Shown here piece by piece: positions 49,549 to 61,059 of a DNA stretch of 64,000 nucleotides. The stretch's first letter is position 1; each line of letters begins with the position of its first letter. The notes under the pieces are model-generated. The model ran no database searches and was not told the DNA's origin. It saw only the letters and a list, made by a program, of their open reading frames with translations. Origin of the DNA: an uncultured Prevotellaceae bacterium. Its GTDB lineage: Bacteria > Bacteroidota > Bacteroidia > Bacteroidales > Muribaculaceae. The stretch is taken from positions 124,001 to 188,000 of the forward strand of contig ONMF01000001.1 of the NCBI GenBank assembly GCA_900318865.1, written 5' to 3'. A program made the position numbers and the translations under genes.

Positions 49549-50910
49549 ATGGAATCAAAAAAATTTTTACTCAACGAAAAAGACATTCCTCAAGTATGGT
49601 ACAATGTAATTGCCGACATGAAGGTGAAGCCGCGCCCGCTCATCAATCCGGGCACCAAGCAGCCGCTCAAAGCCGAGGATTTGTATCCGCTCTTTGCCAA
49701 GGCATGTGCCGACCAGGAGATGAACTATACTGACCGTTTTATCGAGATTCCAGATGAAGTGCGCGAACTGTATCGCATTTACCGCCCCACGCCGCTGGTG
49801 CGTGCCCGTGCGCTGGAAAAGGCGCTCGACACGCCCGCGCACATCTATTTCAAGAACGAAAGCGTAAGTCCAGTAGGTTCACACAAGCTCAATTCAGCCA
49901 TCGCCCAGGCCTACTATTGCAAAGCCGAGGGGGTGACCAACATCACCACCGAGACCGGGGCAGGGCAGTGGGGAGCAGCCCTGTCGATGGCAGCCAAGCA
50001 TTTTGGCCTGGAACTGGCGGTGTACATGGTGAAAATTTCCTATGAGCAAAAGCCTTACCGGCGCTCCATCATGCAGACCTACGGCGCCGAGGTGATTGCC
50101 TCGCCGTCGATGTCGACCAAGGCCGGTCGAAAAATCATTACCGACCATCCCAACTACAGCGGTTCGCTTGGCACCGCCATCAGCGAGGCTGTGGAGCTGG
50201 CCATGAGCACGCCGAATTGTAAATATGTGCTGGGCTCGGTGCTCAATCATGTGGCATTGCATCAGACAGTCATCGGGCTTGAAGCCGAGAAGCAGATGGA
50301 ACTTGCCGGCGAATACCCCGACACGGTGATTGCATGCTTTGGCGGAGGCAGTAATTTCAGCGGCCTCGCCTTCCCCTTCCTGCGTCACAACCTGAGCGGA
50401 GAACGCAACACCCGATTCATCGCAGCCGAGCCCTCGTCGTGCCCCAAACTGACGCGAGGTGAGTTCCAATACGACTTTGGCGATGAAGCCGGTTACACCC
50501 CGCTTATTCCCATGTACACACTGGGACACAACTTCTCGCCGGCCAACATCCACGCAGGAGGACTGCGTTATCACGGCGGAGGCGCCATAGTGAGCCAGTT
50601 GAAGCACGACGGCCTGATTGATGCCGTCGACATTCCACAGCTCGAAACATTCGAGGCCGCCACGCTCTTTGCCCGCACCGAAGGCATCATCCCGGCGCCC
50701 GAATCGTCGCACGCCATTGCAGCGACAATACGCGAAGCCCTCAAGGCCCGTGAAGCAGGCGAGCAGCGTGTGATTTTGTTCAACCTCTCGGGCCACGGCC
50801 TGATTGACATGACGGCCTACGACCGTTATTTCTCGAATGATTTGGCCAACTATGAAGTGGGCGACGATGAAATTCGGCGCAACACAGCCCAACTGGAAAA
50901 AATCATCTGA
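49549..50910 (+). CDS. TrpB2-type tryptophan synthase beta-like PLP enzyme
   Basis: 453 residues, longer than TrpB1 (about 400), with the N-terminal extension characteristic of TrpB2. The PLP lysine lies in SVSPVGSHKLNSA. ETGAGQWGAAL and CFGGGSNFSG (phosphate-binding glycine loop) follow. No trpA or other trp gene is adjacent, which fits the stand-alone TrpB2 group that can make tryptophan from indole and serine. The physiological role is uncertain. Confidence 0.92.
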   Translation: MESKKFLLNEKDIPQVWYNVIADMKVKPRPLINPGTKQPLKAEDLYPLFAKACADQEMNYTDRFIEIPDEVRELYRIYRPTPLVRARALEKALDTPAHIYFKNESVSPVGSHKLNSAIAQAYYCKAEGVTNITTETGAGQWGAALSMAAKHFGLELAVYMVKISYEQKPYRRSIMQTYGAEVIASPSMSTKAGRKIITDHPNYSGSLGTAISEAVELAMSTPNCKYVLGSVLNHVALHQTVIGLEAEKQMELAGEYPDTVIACFGGGSNFSGLAFPFLRHNLSGERNTRFIAAEPSSCPKLTRGEFQYDFGDEAGYTPLIPMYTLGHNFSPANIHAGGLRYHGGGAIVSQLKHDGLIDAVDIPQLETFEAATLFARTEGIIPAPESSHAIAATIREALKAREAGEQRVILFNLSGHGLIDMTAYDRYFSNDLANYEVGDDEIRRNTAQLEKII

Positions 50911-51000
50911 AACCCAACAATATTCTTGCTTCATCAGAAATTTAAGTTTGTGGGGCACGGTCTACGGCGATGGACCGCGCCCCACATTATTATTGCCATT

Positions 51001-51168
51001 TTAGATAAATCAGGCGGCGTTGAGGCATAAAAAATGAAAAAACATGTTTTTCATTTTGTTCTGCGCCCGGCTTGCACTAATTTTAGATAAATCAGGAGGC
51101 GTTGAGGCATAAAAAATGAAAAAACCATATTTTTCATTTTGTTCTGCGCTCAACTTACACTAATTTTG
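51001..51168 (+). promoter_or_regulatory. tandem promoter modules upstream of the ABC-F gene
   Basis: Two tandem units of about 83 bases (starting TAGATAAATCAGG at 51002 and 51084). Each holds an inverted repeat (in unit 1 perfect 11-base arms AAAATGAAAAA and TTTTTCATTTT, 51031-51057) whose right arm runs into the -33 TTTG. A 19-base spacer and the -7 box follow: TAATTTTA at 51078-51085 and TAATTTTG at 51161-51168. The second box ends 5 bases before the start codon at 51174. The same module lies inverted upstream of rnpB. Confidence 0.75.
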
Positions 51169-51173
51169 CCTCC

Positions 51174-53111
<1,938 letters not shown>

Positions 53112-53124
53112 AATACCCAACCCG

Positions 53125-55131
53125 ATGAAACAATTTTTGATTATGGCAATGCTTGCCTCATTGACTTTGAATGCCGGCAACATCGAACGCGGTGTGGACC
53201 GGAGCAATCTTGACCCAGCTGTAAGCCCGGGCGAGAATTTCTATCTCTATGCTTGTGGAGGATGGATGAAAGCCCATCCGCTCGACCCTCAGTATGCTCG
53301 TTTTGGCACGTTCGACCAGCTGGCCGAGAACAGCCGTGAGCAGGTAAAGGACATCATTACATCGCTCGGAACCGGCAATCAGCAGGGAAGCATCCGGCAA
53401 AAGGTGGGCGACCTCTATGCCATGGGAATGGACAGCGTGCGACTGAACAACGAAGGGGGGGCGGCACTGACGGCCGACCTCGCCATCATTAAAAATGCCA
53501 AGCCCGCCGACTTCACCCGCCTGGTGGCGCGTCTGCAACGTGGAGTGAGCAGTCCGTTCTTCGACGGGTCGGTCATGGCCGACCTCAAGAGCAGCAATGA
53601 GAATCTGTTCTATCTCACCCAGGGGGGCATCGGCATGGGCGACCGGGACTACTACCTCGACAACGACAAAAACACGGCTGCCGTGCGCCAGGCCTATGTG
53701 GATTACATCAACCGCCTGTTTGTGCTCACCGGAAGCAAAAAAGGTGCTGCGAAGAAAGCGGCAGCCAATGTGATGAAAATCGAAACCGAGTTGGCGCAGG
53801 TGGCCATGACCCGCGAGCAAACCCGCGATTACAGCCGCCTGTACAACATCATGAGCCTCGATGAACTCAAGAACCGTTATCAAGGCATCAACTGGGAGCA
53901 ATATTTCGGCGAAATGGGCTGCACGGTGAAGCGCGTGTGCGTGTTTCAGCCAGCCTCACTGGCCTGCGTGAGCAACATGCTTCAAAATTATAAAGAGAAC
54001 GTAATCAAAGACTATCTCGCCTTTAAATATATCGATGCGGCAGCTCCTTATCTGAGCGACGACTTTGTCCAGGCTCACTTTGACTTCTACAGCCGTGCCA
54101 TGAGTGGCAAAAAGGTGATGCAACCCCGATGGAAGCGCGCCTTGAATGTGCCCAACACCCTGCTGGGCGAGGCCGTGGGCCAACTTTATGTGGAGAAATA
54201 TTTCCCCGCCGAATCCAAGAAGAAAATGCAACGGCTTGTCGACAACCTGAAGGTGGCTCTGGGTGAACACATCGCATCGCTGACGTGGATGAGCCCCAAG
54301 ACCAAGGTGAACGCTCTTGTGAAACTCAACAGTTTCACGGTCAAGATTGGCTATCCCGACAAGTGGCGCGACTATTCCGGCCTGGCCATTGACGCATCCA
54401 AACCCTACTGGGAGAATGTGAAGCAGGCCCGCACTTTCCTGGCCGATTATGAGATTTCTCAACTCGACAAACCCGTCGACAAAGAACGCTGGTACATGAC
54501 CCCCCAGACGGTCAACGCTTATTATGAGCCCAGCAGCAACGAAATTTGTTTTCCGGCCGGAATACTCCAGAAACCGTATTTCGACCCCGAGGCCGACGAT
54601 GCGGTGAATTATGGCGCCATCGGTGTAGTGATTGGCCACGAGATGACTCATGGATTTGACGACCAGGGGCGTAATTTCGACCACAACGGCAATATGGTTG
54701 ACTGGTGGACGGCCGAGGATGCCGAGCAATTCAAGGTGCTGGCCTCGAAATTGGGTGCTCAGTACAGCGCCGAGATTGTGGCCGATGACGTGCATGCCAA
54801 CGGCGAATACACCATGGGCGAGAACATCGCCGACCATGGCGGCCTGCGTGTGGCCTACAGCGCATTCAAAAAGACTGCTCAAGGCAAGGCCGATGAGGCC
54901 ATCGACGGATTCACCCCCGACCAGCGCTTCTTTTTGAGCTATGCAAATGTGTGGGCAGCCAACATCACCAAAGAGGAGATTCTGCGCCGCACCAAGGTCG
55001 ACCCACATTCGCTGGGCGTGAACCGCGTGAACGTGGCCATCCGCAACCTGGAACCATTCTTCAAAGCATTCAACGTCCATTCCGGCGACAAGATGTGGCG
55101 CGCACCTGAGGACCGCGTCATCATCTGGTAA
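53125..55131 (+). CDS. M13 family metallopeptidase (PepO/neprilysin-like)
   Basis: 668 residues with a signal peptide (MKQFLIMAMLASLTLNA). The M13 zinc motif is VIGHEMTHGFDDQG (HExxH near residue 510), the third ligand motif is GENIADHGG, and the terminal CRVW-like motif here reads PEDRVIIW. The NAYYEPSSNEICFPAGILQ substrate loop is intact. A periplasmic oligopeptidase. It starts 13 bases after the ABC-F gene. Confidence 0.95.
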   Translation: MKQFLIMAMLASLTLNAGNIERGVDRSNLDPAVSPGENFYLYACGGWMKAHPLDPQYARFGTFDQLAENSREQVKDIITSLGTGNQQGSIRQKVGDLYAMGMDSVRLNNEGGAALTADLAIIKNAKPADFTRLVARLQRGVSSPFFDGSVMADLKSSNENLFYLTQGGIGMGDRDYYLDNDKNTAAVRQAYVDYINRLFVLTGSKKGAAKKAAANVMKIETELAQVAMTREQTRDYSRLYNIMSLDELKNRYQGINWEQYFGEMGCTVKRVCVFQPASLACVSNMLQNYKENVIKDYLAFKYIDAAAPYLSDDFVQAHFDFYSRAMSGKKVMQPRWKRALNVPNTLLGEAVGQLYVEKYFPAESKKKMQRLVDNLKVALGEHIASLTWMSPKTKVNALVKLNSFTVKIGYPDKWRDYSGLAIDASKPYWENVKQARTFLADYEISQLDKPVDKERWYMTPQTVNAYYEPSSNEICFPAGILQKPYFDPEADDAVNYGAIGVVIGHEMTHGFDDQGRNFDHNGNMVDWWTAEDAEQFKVLASKLGAQYSAEIVADDVHANGEYTMGENIADHGGLRVAYSAFKKTAQGKADEAIDGFTPDQRFFLSYANVWAANITKEEILRRTKVDPHSLGVNRVNVAIRNLEPFFKAFNVHSGDKMWRAPEDRVIIW

Positions 55132-55160
55132 GACGGGCTGCGTTAAGTCAATCCATTTCG

Positions 55161-55210
55161 CACACTGCGATTCTCATTGCCCAGAAACAGGGCAGGGGAG
55201 TTGCAGTGTG
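55161..55210 (+). other. hairpin between the M13 peptidase and tgt
   Basis: Perfect outer arms CACACTGC (55161-55168) and GCAGTGTG (55203-55210) with an inner GCCC/GGGC pairing. It has no T run, so it could be 3' end structure of the peptidase mRNA. It does not resemble a known preQ1 riboswitch. Confidence 0.45.
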
Positions 55211-55315
55211 TCATTGGTGATGAATGGCAGCGTATCAACTAAAATGGTTTTGATGCCATTTGCCGACTCACAAAATGCAAAAATGGGTGGCGTTCCGGAA
55301 AATTTCAAAGTAAAC

Positions 55316-55347
55316 TTTGGTTTTTCACTCACCGTGCACTAATTTTG
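55316..55347 (+). promoter_or_regulatory. tgt promoter
   Basis: TTTG at 55316-55319 and TAATTTTG at 55340-55347, spacer 20. The TTTG is part of a palindrome CAAAGT-AA-ACTTTG (55306-55319). Confidence 0.7.
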
Positions 55348-55363
55348 CCAAAAATTTCATCTT

Positions 55364-56494
55364 ATGAATTTTGAAATCAAAGCTACTGCAGCCGGAAGCA
55401 ATGCCCGCGCCGGACTCATCACCACCGACCACGGCCCCATCGAGACCCCCATTTTCATGCCGGTGGGTACCGTTGGAGCGGTGAAAGCCGTACACATGAC
55501 CGAGCTGCGCGACGACATAAAAGCCCAAATCATCCTGGGCAACACCTATCACCTCTATTTGCGCCCAGGAATGGACATCATGCAGCGTGCCGGTGGGCTT
55601 CACAAGTTCAATGGCTGGAAACGTCCCATCCTTACCGACAGCGGTGGTTTTCAGGTGTTTTCCCTGGCGGCGAACCGCAAGCTGCGAGAAGAAGGCGTGA
55701 CATTTCGCAGCCACATCGACGGGTCGAGCCATCTGTTCACCCCCGAAAAGGTGGTCGACATTCAGCGCGTCATCGGCAGTGACATCATGATGGCGCTTGA
55801 CGAGTGCCCGCCGGGGACCAGTGAACGCGACTACGCGCGACGCTCGCTCACACTCACCCACCAGTGGCTGAAGCGCGGCTGGGAACACTTTCGCCACACC
55901 GAACCGCTTTATGGTCACAGGCAGACTTTCTTCCCCATTGTGCAGGGTTGCACATTCAAGGATTTGCGTCAGGAATCGGCACATTTTGTGGCCGATTTGG
56001 GGGCCGAGGGCAACGCTATCGGTGGCCTGGCAGTGGGAGAGCCCACTGAGGTGATGTACGACATGATTGAGGTAGTCAATGACATCCTGCCCGCCGACCG
56101 TCCCCGCTATCTCATGGGCGTAGGCACTCCGGCCAATATGCTCGAGGCCATCGACCGCGGTGTGGACATGATGGACTGCGTGATGCCCACGCGCAATGGC
56201 CGCAATGGCATGCTCTTCACCCAGCATGGCATCATGAACATGCGCAACCGCAAGTGGGCCGACGACTTTTCACCCATTCAAGAAGATGGAGCATCAATTG
56301 TGGACCGCATTTACTCCCGCGCCTATCTGCGGCATCTGTTCATAGCTCAAGAAATACTGGCCATGCAGATTGCCAGCATCCACAATCTGGCATTCTATCT
56401 GTGGCTCATGGGCGAAGCCCGCAAGCACATTCTTGCCGGCGACTTCAAATCATGGAAAACTGATATGGTCGAAAGGGTACAGCGACGATTATGA
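55364..56494 (+). CDS. tgt: tRNA-guanine transglycosylase, zinc-site cysteines absent
   Basis: Queuosine pathway enzyme that exchanges guanine 34 of tRNAs for preQ1 or queuine; 376 residues. TDSGGFQVFSL, GLAVGEP and the active-site MDCVMPTRNGRNG segment are intact. The zinc site near the C-terminus, C-x-C-x2-C before NYSRAYL in E. coli, reads EDGASIVDRIYSRAYLRHL here (about residues 308-326), with all three cysteines replaced. The rest of that region (ASIHNLAFY) aligns well. The stop overlaps the next start by 4 bases. Confidence 0.95.
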   Translation: MNFEIKATAAGSNARAGLITTDHGPIETPIFMPVGTVGAVKAVHMTELRDDIKAQIILGNTYHLYLRPGMDIMQRAGGLHKFNGWKRPILTDSGGFQVFSLAANRKLREEGVTFRSHIDGSSHLFTPEKVVDIQRVIGSDIMMALDECPPGTSERDYARRSLTLTHQWLKRGWEHFRHTEPLYGHRQTFFPIVQGCTFKDLRQESAHFVADLGAEGNAIGGLAVGEPTEVMYDMIEVVNDILPADRPRYLMGVGTPANMLEAIDRGVDMMDCVMPTRNGRNGMLFTQHGIMNMRNRKWADDFSPIQEDGASIVDRIYSRAYLRHLFIAQEILAMQIASIHNLAFYLWLMGEARKHILAGDFKSWKTDMVERVQRRL

Positions 56495-57639
56495 GCGACT
56501 TGCAGCAGCACGCCACCGCGGCGGCACAGATAAAATCGAGATTGAGCTGGAAATGGCCCTTCAAATGGCGGGCGAAACAGTTCGACCTCTACATCGTGAA
56601 GAACTTCCTCGGCACGTTCTTCTTTGCCATCCTGCTGCTTATGGCCATCGTCATCATGTTCGACGTAAACGAGAAGCTTGACGCCGTGCTCACCGCCCCT
56701 GTGAGTGAGACGATATTCAAGTATTTCATGAACTTTCTCCCCTTCATCGTGAGCCAGTTCAGCCCATTGTTCACCTTTATCTCGGTCATCTTCTTCACAT
56801 CGCGCTTGGCCGACCGCAGTGAAATCATTGCCATGCTCTCGAGCGGCATCAGCTTTCATCGTCTCACCGTCCCTTATATTTTCAGTGCCACTGTGATTGC
56901 AGTGCTCACCTATCTGCTGTCGGCTTACGTCATTCCACCGGCCAACATTGCCCGCATCGAATACACCAACAAGTGGGTGAACAACAAAGAGGTTCTTTAC
57001 GGTGACAATATCCAGTTGCAGGTGAAACCCGGTGTGATGGCCTATCTGGCTCGTTATGACAAAGTGACGGGCAGTGGCTACCGCTTCTCGCTCGAACAGT
57101 TCGACGGCAACACGATCACCTCGCGACTCACCGCCGAGACGGTGCGCTATGATTCGGCCGGGTTATGGACGCTCAACAACTACACCATACGCCGGTTTGA
57201 CGGCTTGAAAGAAACCAAAATCGGGGGAGCCCACATCGACACTATGCTCAACGTGGAGCCCCGCGACTTCCTCATCAGCCATAACGACGAGCAGACGCTC
57301 ACCAGTCCCCAGTTGCGTGAATACATTCTCAAACAAAAGGACAGGGGAGTAGCCAACATCAAGAATTTTGAAATCGAATATGAACGGCGCTACGCCATGA
57401 CTGCCGCCGCTTTCATCCTCACCATCATCGGGCTTTCGCTCTCTTCCAGAAAAGTAAGGGGCGGCATGGGCATGAACATCGGCATCGGCCTGCTGCTCAG
57501 TTTCTCCTACATCCTGTTCATGACCGTGACCAGCACGTTCTGCGTGTCGGGCTACACCAGTGCCCGCGTGGCCATGTGGATTCCAAACATTATCTACACC
57601 TTTATTGCGGCGTTCCTTTATGCACGTGCCAGCCGGTGA
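56491..57639 (+). CDS. LptF/LptG family lipopolysaccharide export permease
   Basis: 382 residues. Three N-terminal helices, a periplasmic beta-jellyroll (about 150-280) and three C-terminal helices give the YjgP/YjgQ layout. The conserved N-terminal FDLYIVKNFLGTFFFAILLL and the C-terminal VRGGMGMNIGIGLLLSFSYILF coupling segment are clear. These permeases pull LPS from the inner membrane with LptB2. Translationally coupled to tgt. Confidence 0.92.
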   Translation: MSDLQQHATAAAQIKSRLSWKWPFKWRAKQFDLYIVKNFLGTFFFAILLLMAIVIMFDVNEKLDAVLTAPVSETIFKYFMNFLPFIVSQFSPLFTFISVIFFTSRLADRSEIIAMLSSGISFHRLTVPYIFSATVIAVLTYLLSAYVIPPANIARIEYTNKWVNNKEVLYGDNIQLQVKPGVMAYLARYDKVTGSGYRFSLEQFDGNTITSRLTAETVRYDSAGLWTLNNYTIRRFDGLKETKIGGAHIDTMLNVEPRDFLISHNDEQTLTSPQLREYILKQKDRGVANIKNFEIEYERRYAMTAAAFILTIIGLSLSSRKVRGGMGMNIGIGLLLSFSYILFMTVTSTFCVSGYTSARVAMWIPNIIYTFIAAFLYARASR

Positions 57640-57684
57640 CAACAAATAATTTTTTTAAAAAAATCGGGCAAATTCATTGGAATG

Positions 57685-57715
57685 TTGCAAGAAGAAAAAA
57701 AAAATTGTAAATTTG
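57685..57715 (+). promoter_or_regulatory. dnaN promoter
   Basis: TAAATTTG at 57708-57715 preceded at 20 bases by TTG (57685-57687); 78 bases before the start codon. Confidence 0.55.
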
Positions 57716-57793
57716 TCAAATCAATTAAGGGGGTTGCCATCGCGTCAGCTCCCATGAAATGTGTAGAACAACATTAGTAAAACAGATAACAAC

Positions 57794-58912
57794 ATGAAAT
57801 TCAACATCCAAAGCAAACTGTTGCTCACACGACTCAATGCCGTGAGCAAGGTAGTAAGCTCCAAAAATGCTTATGCCATCCTCGACAATTTCCTCTTTGA
57901 ACTGTCGGGCGACCGCCTGGTGGTTACCGGCAGTGACATGGAAACACGCCTCACCACACACCTCGAGGTTCAGGATGCCGAGGGCAATGGAAAGTTTGCC
58001 GTCGACGTGAAGCGCATCATCAACTTGCTCAAGGAGATGCCCGACACTGCTTTACGCGTGGACGTGAATGAAGAAACCCTGGAGGTGACCTTCAACTACG
58101 TGAGCGGTCATTCAAGCATGACTGCACTCAGCGGCGACGATTACCCGGTGAAAGCAGCCAGCACCGGCGAGGTGAAGCAGCTGGCCGTGCCGGCCCGGGA
58201 TGTGGCTGGCGGTATTGCGCACACGATTTTTGCCGTGGGGACCGACGACATGCATCCCCAATTCATGGGTGTGTACTGGGACATCAAGCCCGACATGATT
58301 ATTTTTGTGGCGAGCGACTCGCACAAGCTGGTTCGCTACAAGGCCACGAGGGTGGCTCCAGGCTTTGAAAGCTCGTTTATCATGCCCTCCAAGCCGGCTG
58401 CCGTGCTCAGCAGCATCGTCGACAAGGCCGGTGTGGAGCCGGTTGCCGTGTCACTCGATGAGAGCAGCGCCACGTTCGAGACCAAGGATTACTCGTTATC
58501 GTGCCGATTTGTCAATGGCCGCTATCCCAAGTACGATTCGGTGATTCCCGAGAACAACCCCTATGAACTTTCCATCGACCGTGCCACGCTGCTTAACGCT
58601 GTGAGGCGTGTGTCGGTGCTTGCCAGCGTGGGCGGCTTGGTGAAATTCCAGATAGGCGAGAACAGCATCTTGCTTACCACGCAGGATTTGGATCACGCCA
58701 CCAGCGCCGAGGAAACGGTGGCATGCGAATATAGCGGAGCGCCGATGACCATCGGTTTCAAGAACATGGACATCATTGAGGTGTTAAACAACATTGACTC
58801 GGAAACGGTGGTTGTGAAGCTCCTCGACCCGGCACGCGCAGGCATCTTCCTTCCTTCGGAACAAAAAGAAGGCGAGGACTTGCTGGTGCTGCAGATGCCG
58901 ATGATGATTTGA
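57794..58912 (+). CDS. dnaN: DNA polymerase III beta sliding clamp
   Basis: Ring-forming processivity clamp, 372 residues, three clamp domains. It starts MKFNIQSKLLLTRLNAVSKVVSSKNAYAIL. SCRFVNGRYPKYDSVIP lies in the middle, and the C-terminal LLVLQMPMMI carries the conserved M-P-M clamp tail. Length and ends are normal. Confidence 0.97.
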   Translation: MKFNIQSKLLLTRLNAVSKVVSSKNAYAILDNFLFELSGDRLVVTGSDMETRLTTHLEVQDAEGNGKFAVDVKRIINLLKEMPDTALRVDVNEETLEVTFNYVSGHSSMTALSGDDYPVKAASTGEVKQLAVPARDVAGGIAHTIFAVGTDDMHPQFMGVYWDIKPDMIIFVASDSHKLVRYKATRVAPGFESSFIMPSKPAAVLSSIVDKAGVEPVAVSLDESSATFETKDYSLSCRFVNGRYPKYDSVIPENNPYELSIDRATLLNAVRRVSVLASVGGLVKFQIGENSILLTTQDLDHATSAEETVACEYSGAPMTIGFKNMDIIEVLNNIDSETVVVKLLDPARAGIFLPSEQKEGEDLLVLQMPMMI

Positions 58913-58989
58913 ACCGCGGCCCACTGGTGCGCGGCAAAGCAGAAAAGCATAACAAACACGCAATAAAGCTCTTTTTCTTTGACTTGACG

Positions 58990-59041
58990 GCACAGATTTC
59001 TCAGAACACGACCGAGGCTTTGGGAAATCTGTGCAATTTTT
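58990..59041 (+). terminator. dnaN terminator
   Basis: Perfect 11-base arms GCACAGATTTC (58990-59000) and GAAATCTGTGC (59024-59034), then AATTTTT. It stands between dnaN and the exonuclease gene, 78 bases after the stop. Confidence 0.8.
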
Positions 59042-59068
59042 CAAAAATCAACTCATAGCTCGTCACTG

Positions 59069-59836
59069 ATGAAACTTAAACTGAAAAATCCCATTATATT
59101 CTTCGACGTAGAATCGACCGGCCTGAATATAACCAAGGACCGAATCATTGAGATTTCTTATGTCAAAGTGCGTCCCGATGGAGGAGAACCCGAAGTGCGA
59201 ACCTACAGAGTGAATCCTGAGATGCACATACCGCAAGAGTCGACCAATGTTCATCACATCACCGACGATGATGTGAAGGATGCCCCCACGTTCCGACAGA
59301 TTGCGCAGACGCTGGCCAATGTGTTTGAGGGCTGCGACATTGCAGGCTTCAACAGCAACCAGTTCGACATTCCCATTTTGGCTCAAGAAATGGCCCGCGC
59401 CGGGGTAAATATTGATTTTGCGAGACGTAGGTTTGTGGATGTTCAGACGATTTACCACAAGAAAGAACGCCGCGACCTGGAGGCCGCCTACCGTTTCTAT
59501 TGTGGCAAGGAGATGGAAAACCACCACTCGTCGGCCTGTGATGCCATGACCACCTACGAAGTGCTTATGGGACAGCTCGACCGCTATCCCGACCTTCAGA
59601 ACGATGTGGATTTTCTGGCTGAATATTCCTCGCATAACAACAAAGTGGATCTTGCCGGGCGATTCATCTATGATGAACAGCAACGGCCGGTATTCAACTT
59701 CGGCAAATACAAGGGACAGCTTGTGACCGATGTGCTGCACCGTGACCCGGGCTATTATGCGTGGATGATGCAGGGAGACTTTGCCGAGAACACCAAGCAG
59801 GCTCTCACTCGCATCAAGCTCAATATGAACAAGTAG
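59069..59836 (+). CDS. DnaQ-type 3'-5' exonuclease
   Basis: 255 residues. DEDDh exonuclease motifs are FFDVESTGLN (Asp-Glu), GFNSNQFDIPIL and HHSSACDAM (His and Asp). A short C-terminal extension FGKYKGQLVTDVLHRDPGYYAWM resembles the small domain often fused to such exonucleases in Bacteroidetes. It may be a proofreading subunit or a repair nuclease; lying beside dnaN and downstream DNA genes favours replication or repair. Confidence 0.9.
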   Translation: MKLKLKNPIIFFDVESTGLNITKDRIIEISYVKVRPDGGEPEVRTYRVNPEMHIPQESTNVHHITDDDVKDAPTFRQIAQTLANVFEGCDIAGFNSNQFDIPILAQEMARAGVNIDFARRRFVDVQTIYHKKERRDLEAAYRFYCGKEMENHHSSACDAMTTYEVLMGQLDRYPDLQNDVDFLAEYSSHNNKVDLAGRFIYDEQQRPVFNFGKYKGQLVTDVLHRDPGYYAWMMQGDFAENTKQALTRIKLNMNK

Positions 59837-59856
59837 TAAAACCATTCTCTTATTTC

Positions 59857-61059
59857 ATGCTTGCAGGAAAACATATCGTTCTGGGTATTACCGGCGGAAT
59901 TGCAGCCTACAAAGCGGCAACGCTTGTGCGCCTGCTGGTGAAAGCCGGTGCCGAGGTGCAAGTGGTAATGACACCTAACGCACGGCAGTTTATCACCCCT
60001 GTCACATTGTCGACTCTGAGTGGCAAACCTGTCATCAGTGAGTTCTTCACGGCCAACACCGGGCAGTGGAACAGCCACGTGGATCTGGGCCTGTGGGCCG
60101 ATGCCATGATAGTGGCTCCCGCCACAGCATCGACCATCGCCAAGATGGCTACCGGTGTGGCCGACAATATGCTGGTGACGACTTATCTGTCGGCAAAAGC
60201 ACCGGTGTTTGTGGCTCCGGCAATGGACCTGGACATGATGCGTCATCCCAGCACGGTGCGCAATCTGGAATTGCTGCGCTCTTATGGCAACCACATCATT
60301 GAGCCTGCCGCCGGCGAGCTGGCCAGCCACCTTGTGGGCAAAGGCCGGATGGAAGAGCCGGAGAACATCGTGCGTGTGATAAATGATTTCTTTGAGCAAT
60401 CGGCCCAATTGGCCGGAAAACGGGTGCTCATCACGGCAGGGCCCACGGTGGAAAAAATCGATCCCGTGCGGTTTATCAGCAATTTCTCATCAGGGAAAAT
60501 GGGATTCGCACTGGCCGACGAGTGCGCCCGCAGGGGAGCGCAAGTGACTCTGGTCACAGGCCCCGTGGCCATCAATGCTCGTCAGCCTGGCGTGGAGCGG
60601 ATAGACGTGGTCAGTGCCGACGACATGTGCAAGGCAGTGGCCCGCCACATGGCCGATGCACAGGTAGTGATTCTGTGTGCTGCCGTGGCCGACTATAAGG
60701 TGGCCGTCATGAGTGAGAAAAAAATCAAGCGAGAAAAAGATGAGGCCCCCGTGCTGCAGTTGGTGAAGAATCCCGACATCGCTCGCATGGTGGGTGAACA
60801 AAAGCGGCCTGGACAAGTCACTGTGGGCTTTGCCCTCGAGACCGATAACGAAGAGGTGAACGCATTGGGAAAAATGGAGCGCAAAAAACTCGATATGATT
60901 GTTCTCAATTCGTTGCGCGACAAAGGTGCCGGATTCCAAACCCACACCAATCGAGTGACCATTTACCACCGGAATGGTGACGTGATTGCCGGTGAGTGCA
61001 AAGCCAAGACCGAGGTGGCGGCCGACATTGTTGAAGAAATTGTGAAAATGTTGAAGTGA
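59857..61059 (+). CDS. coaBC: bifunctional phosphopantothenoylcysteine decarboxylase/synthetase
   Basis: Coenzyme A biosynthesis, 400 residues from the start at 59857. The CoaC flavin domain has GITGGIAAYKA and the PAMDLDMMRHP substrate loop. The CoaB domain has ITAGPTVEKIDPVRFISNFSSGKMG and the NDVS-equivalent ALETDNEE region. The frame extends 32 codons upstream inside the exonuclease gene, without family similarity. Its stop overlaps the next start by one base. Confidence 0.96.
   Translation: MLAGKHIVLGITGGIAAYKAATLVRLLVKAGAEVQVVMTPNARQFITPVTLSTLSGKPVISEFFTANTGQWNSHVDLGLWADAMIVAPATASTIAKMATGVADNMLVTTYLSAKAPVFVAPAMDLDMMRHPSTVRNLELLRSYGNHIIEPAAGELASHLVGKGRMEEPENIVRVINDFFEQSAQLAGKRVLITAGPTVEKIDPVRFISNFSSGKMGFALADECARRGAQVTLVTGPVAINARQPGVERIDVVSADDMCKAVARHMADAQVVILCAAVADYKVAVMSEKKIKREKDEAPVLQLVKNPDIARMVGEQKRPGQVTVGFALETDNEEVNALGKMERKKLDMIVLNSLRDKGAGFQTHTNRVTIYHRNGDVIAGECKAKTEVAADIVEEIVKMLK

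Noticed and set aside
55140..55360. preQ1 riboswitch upstream of tgt
   Set aside because: The hairpin present lacks the A-rich tail and loop sequence of preQ1 riboswitch classes, and lies upstream of the tgt promoter, so it would not be in the tgt mRNA.
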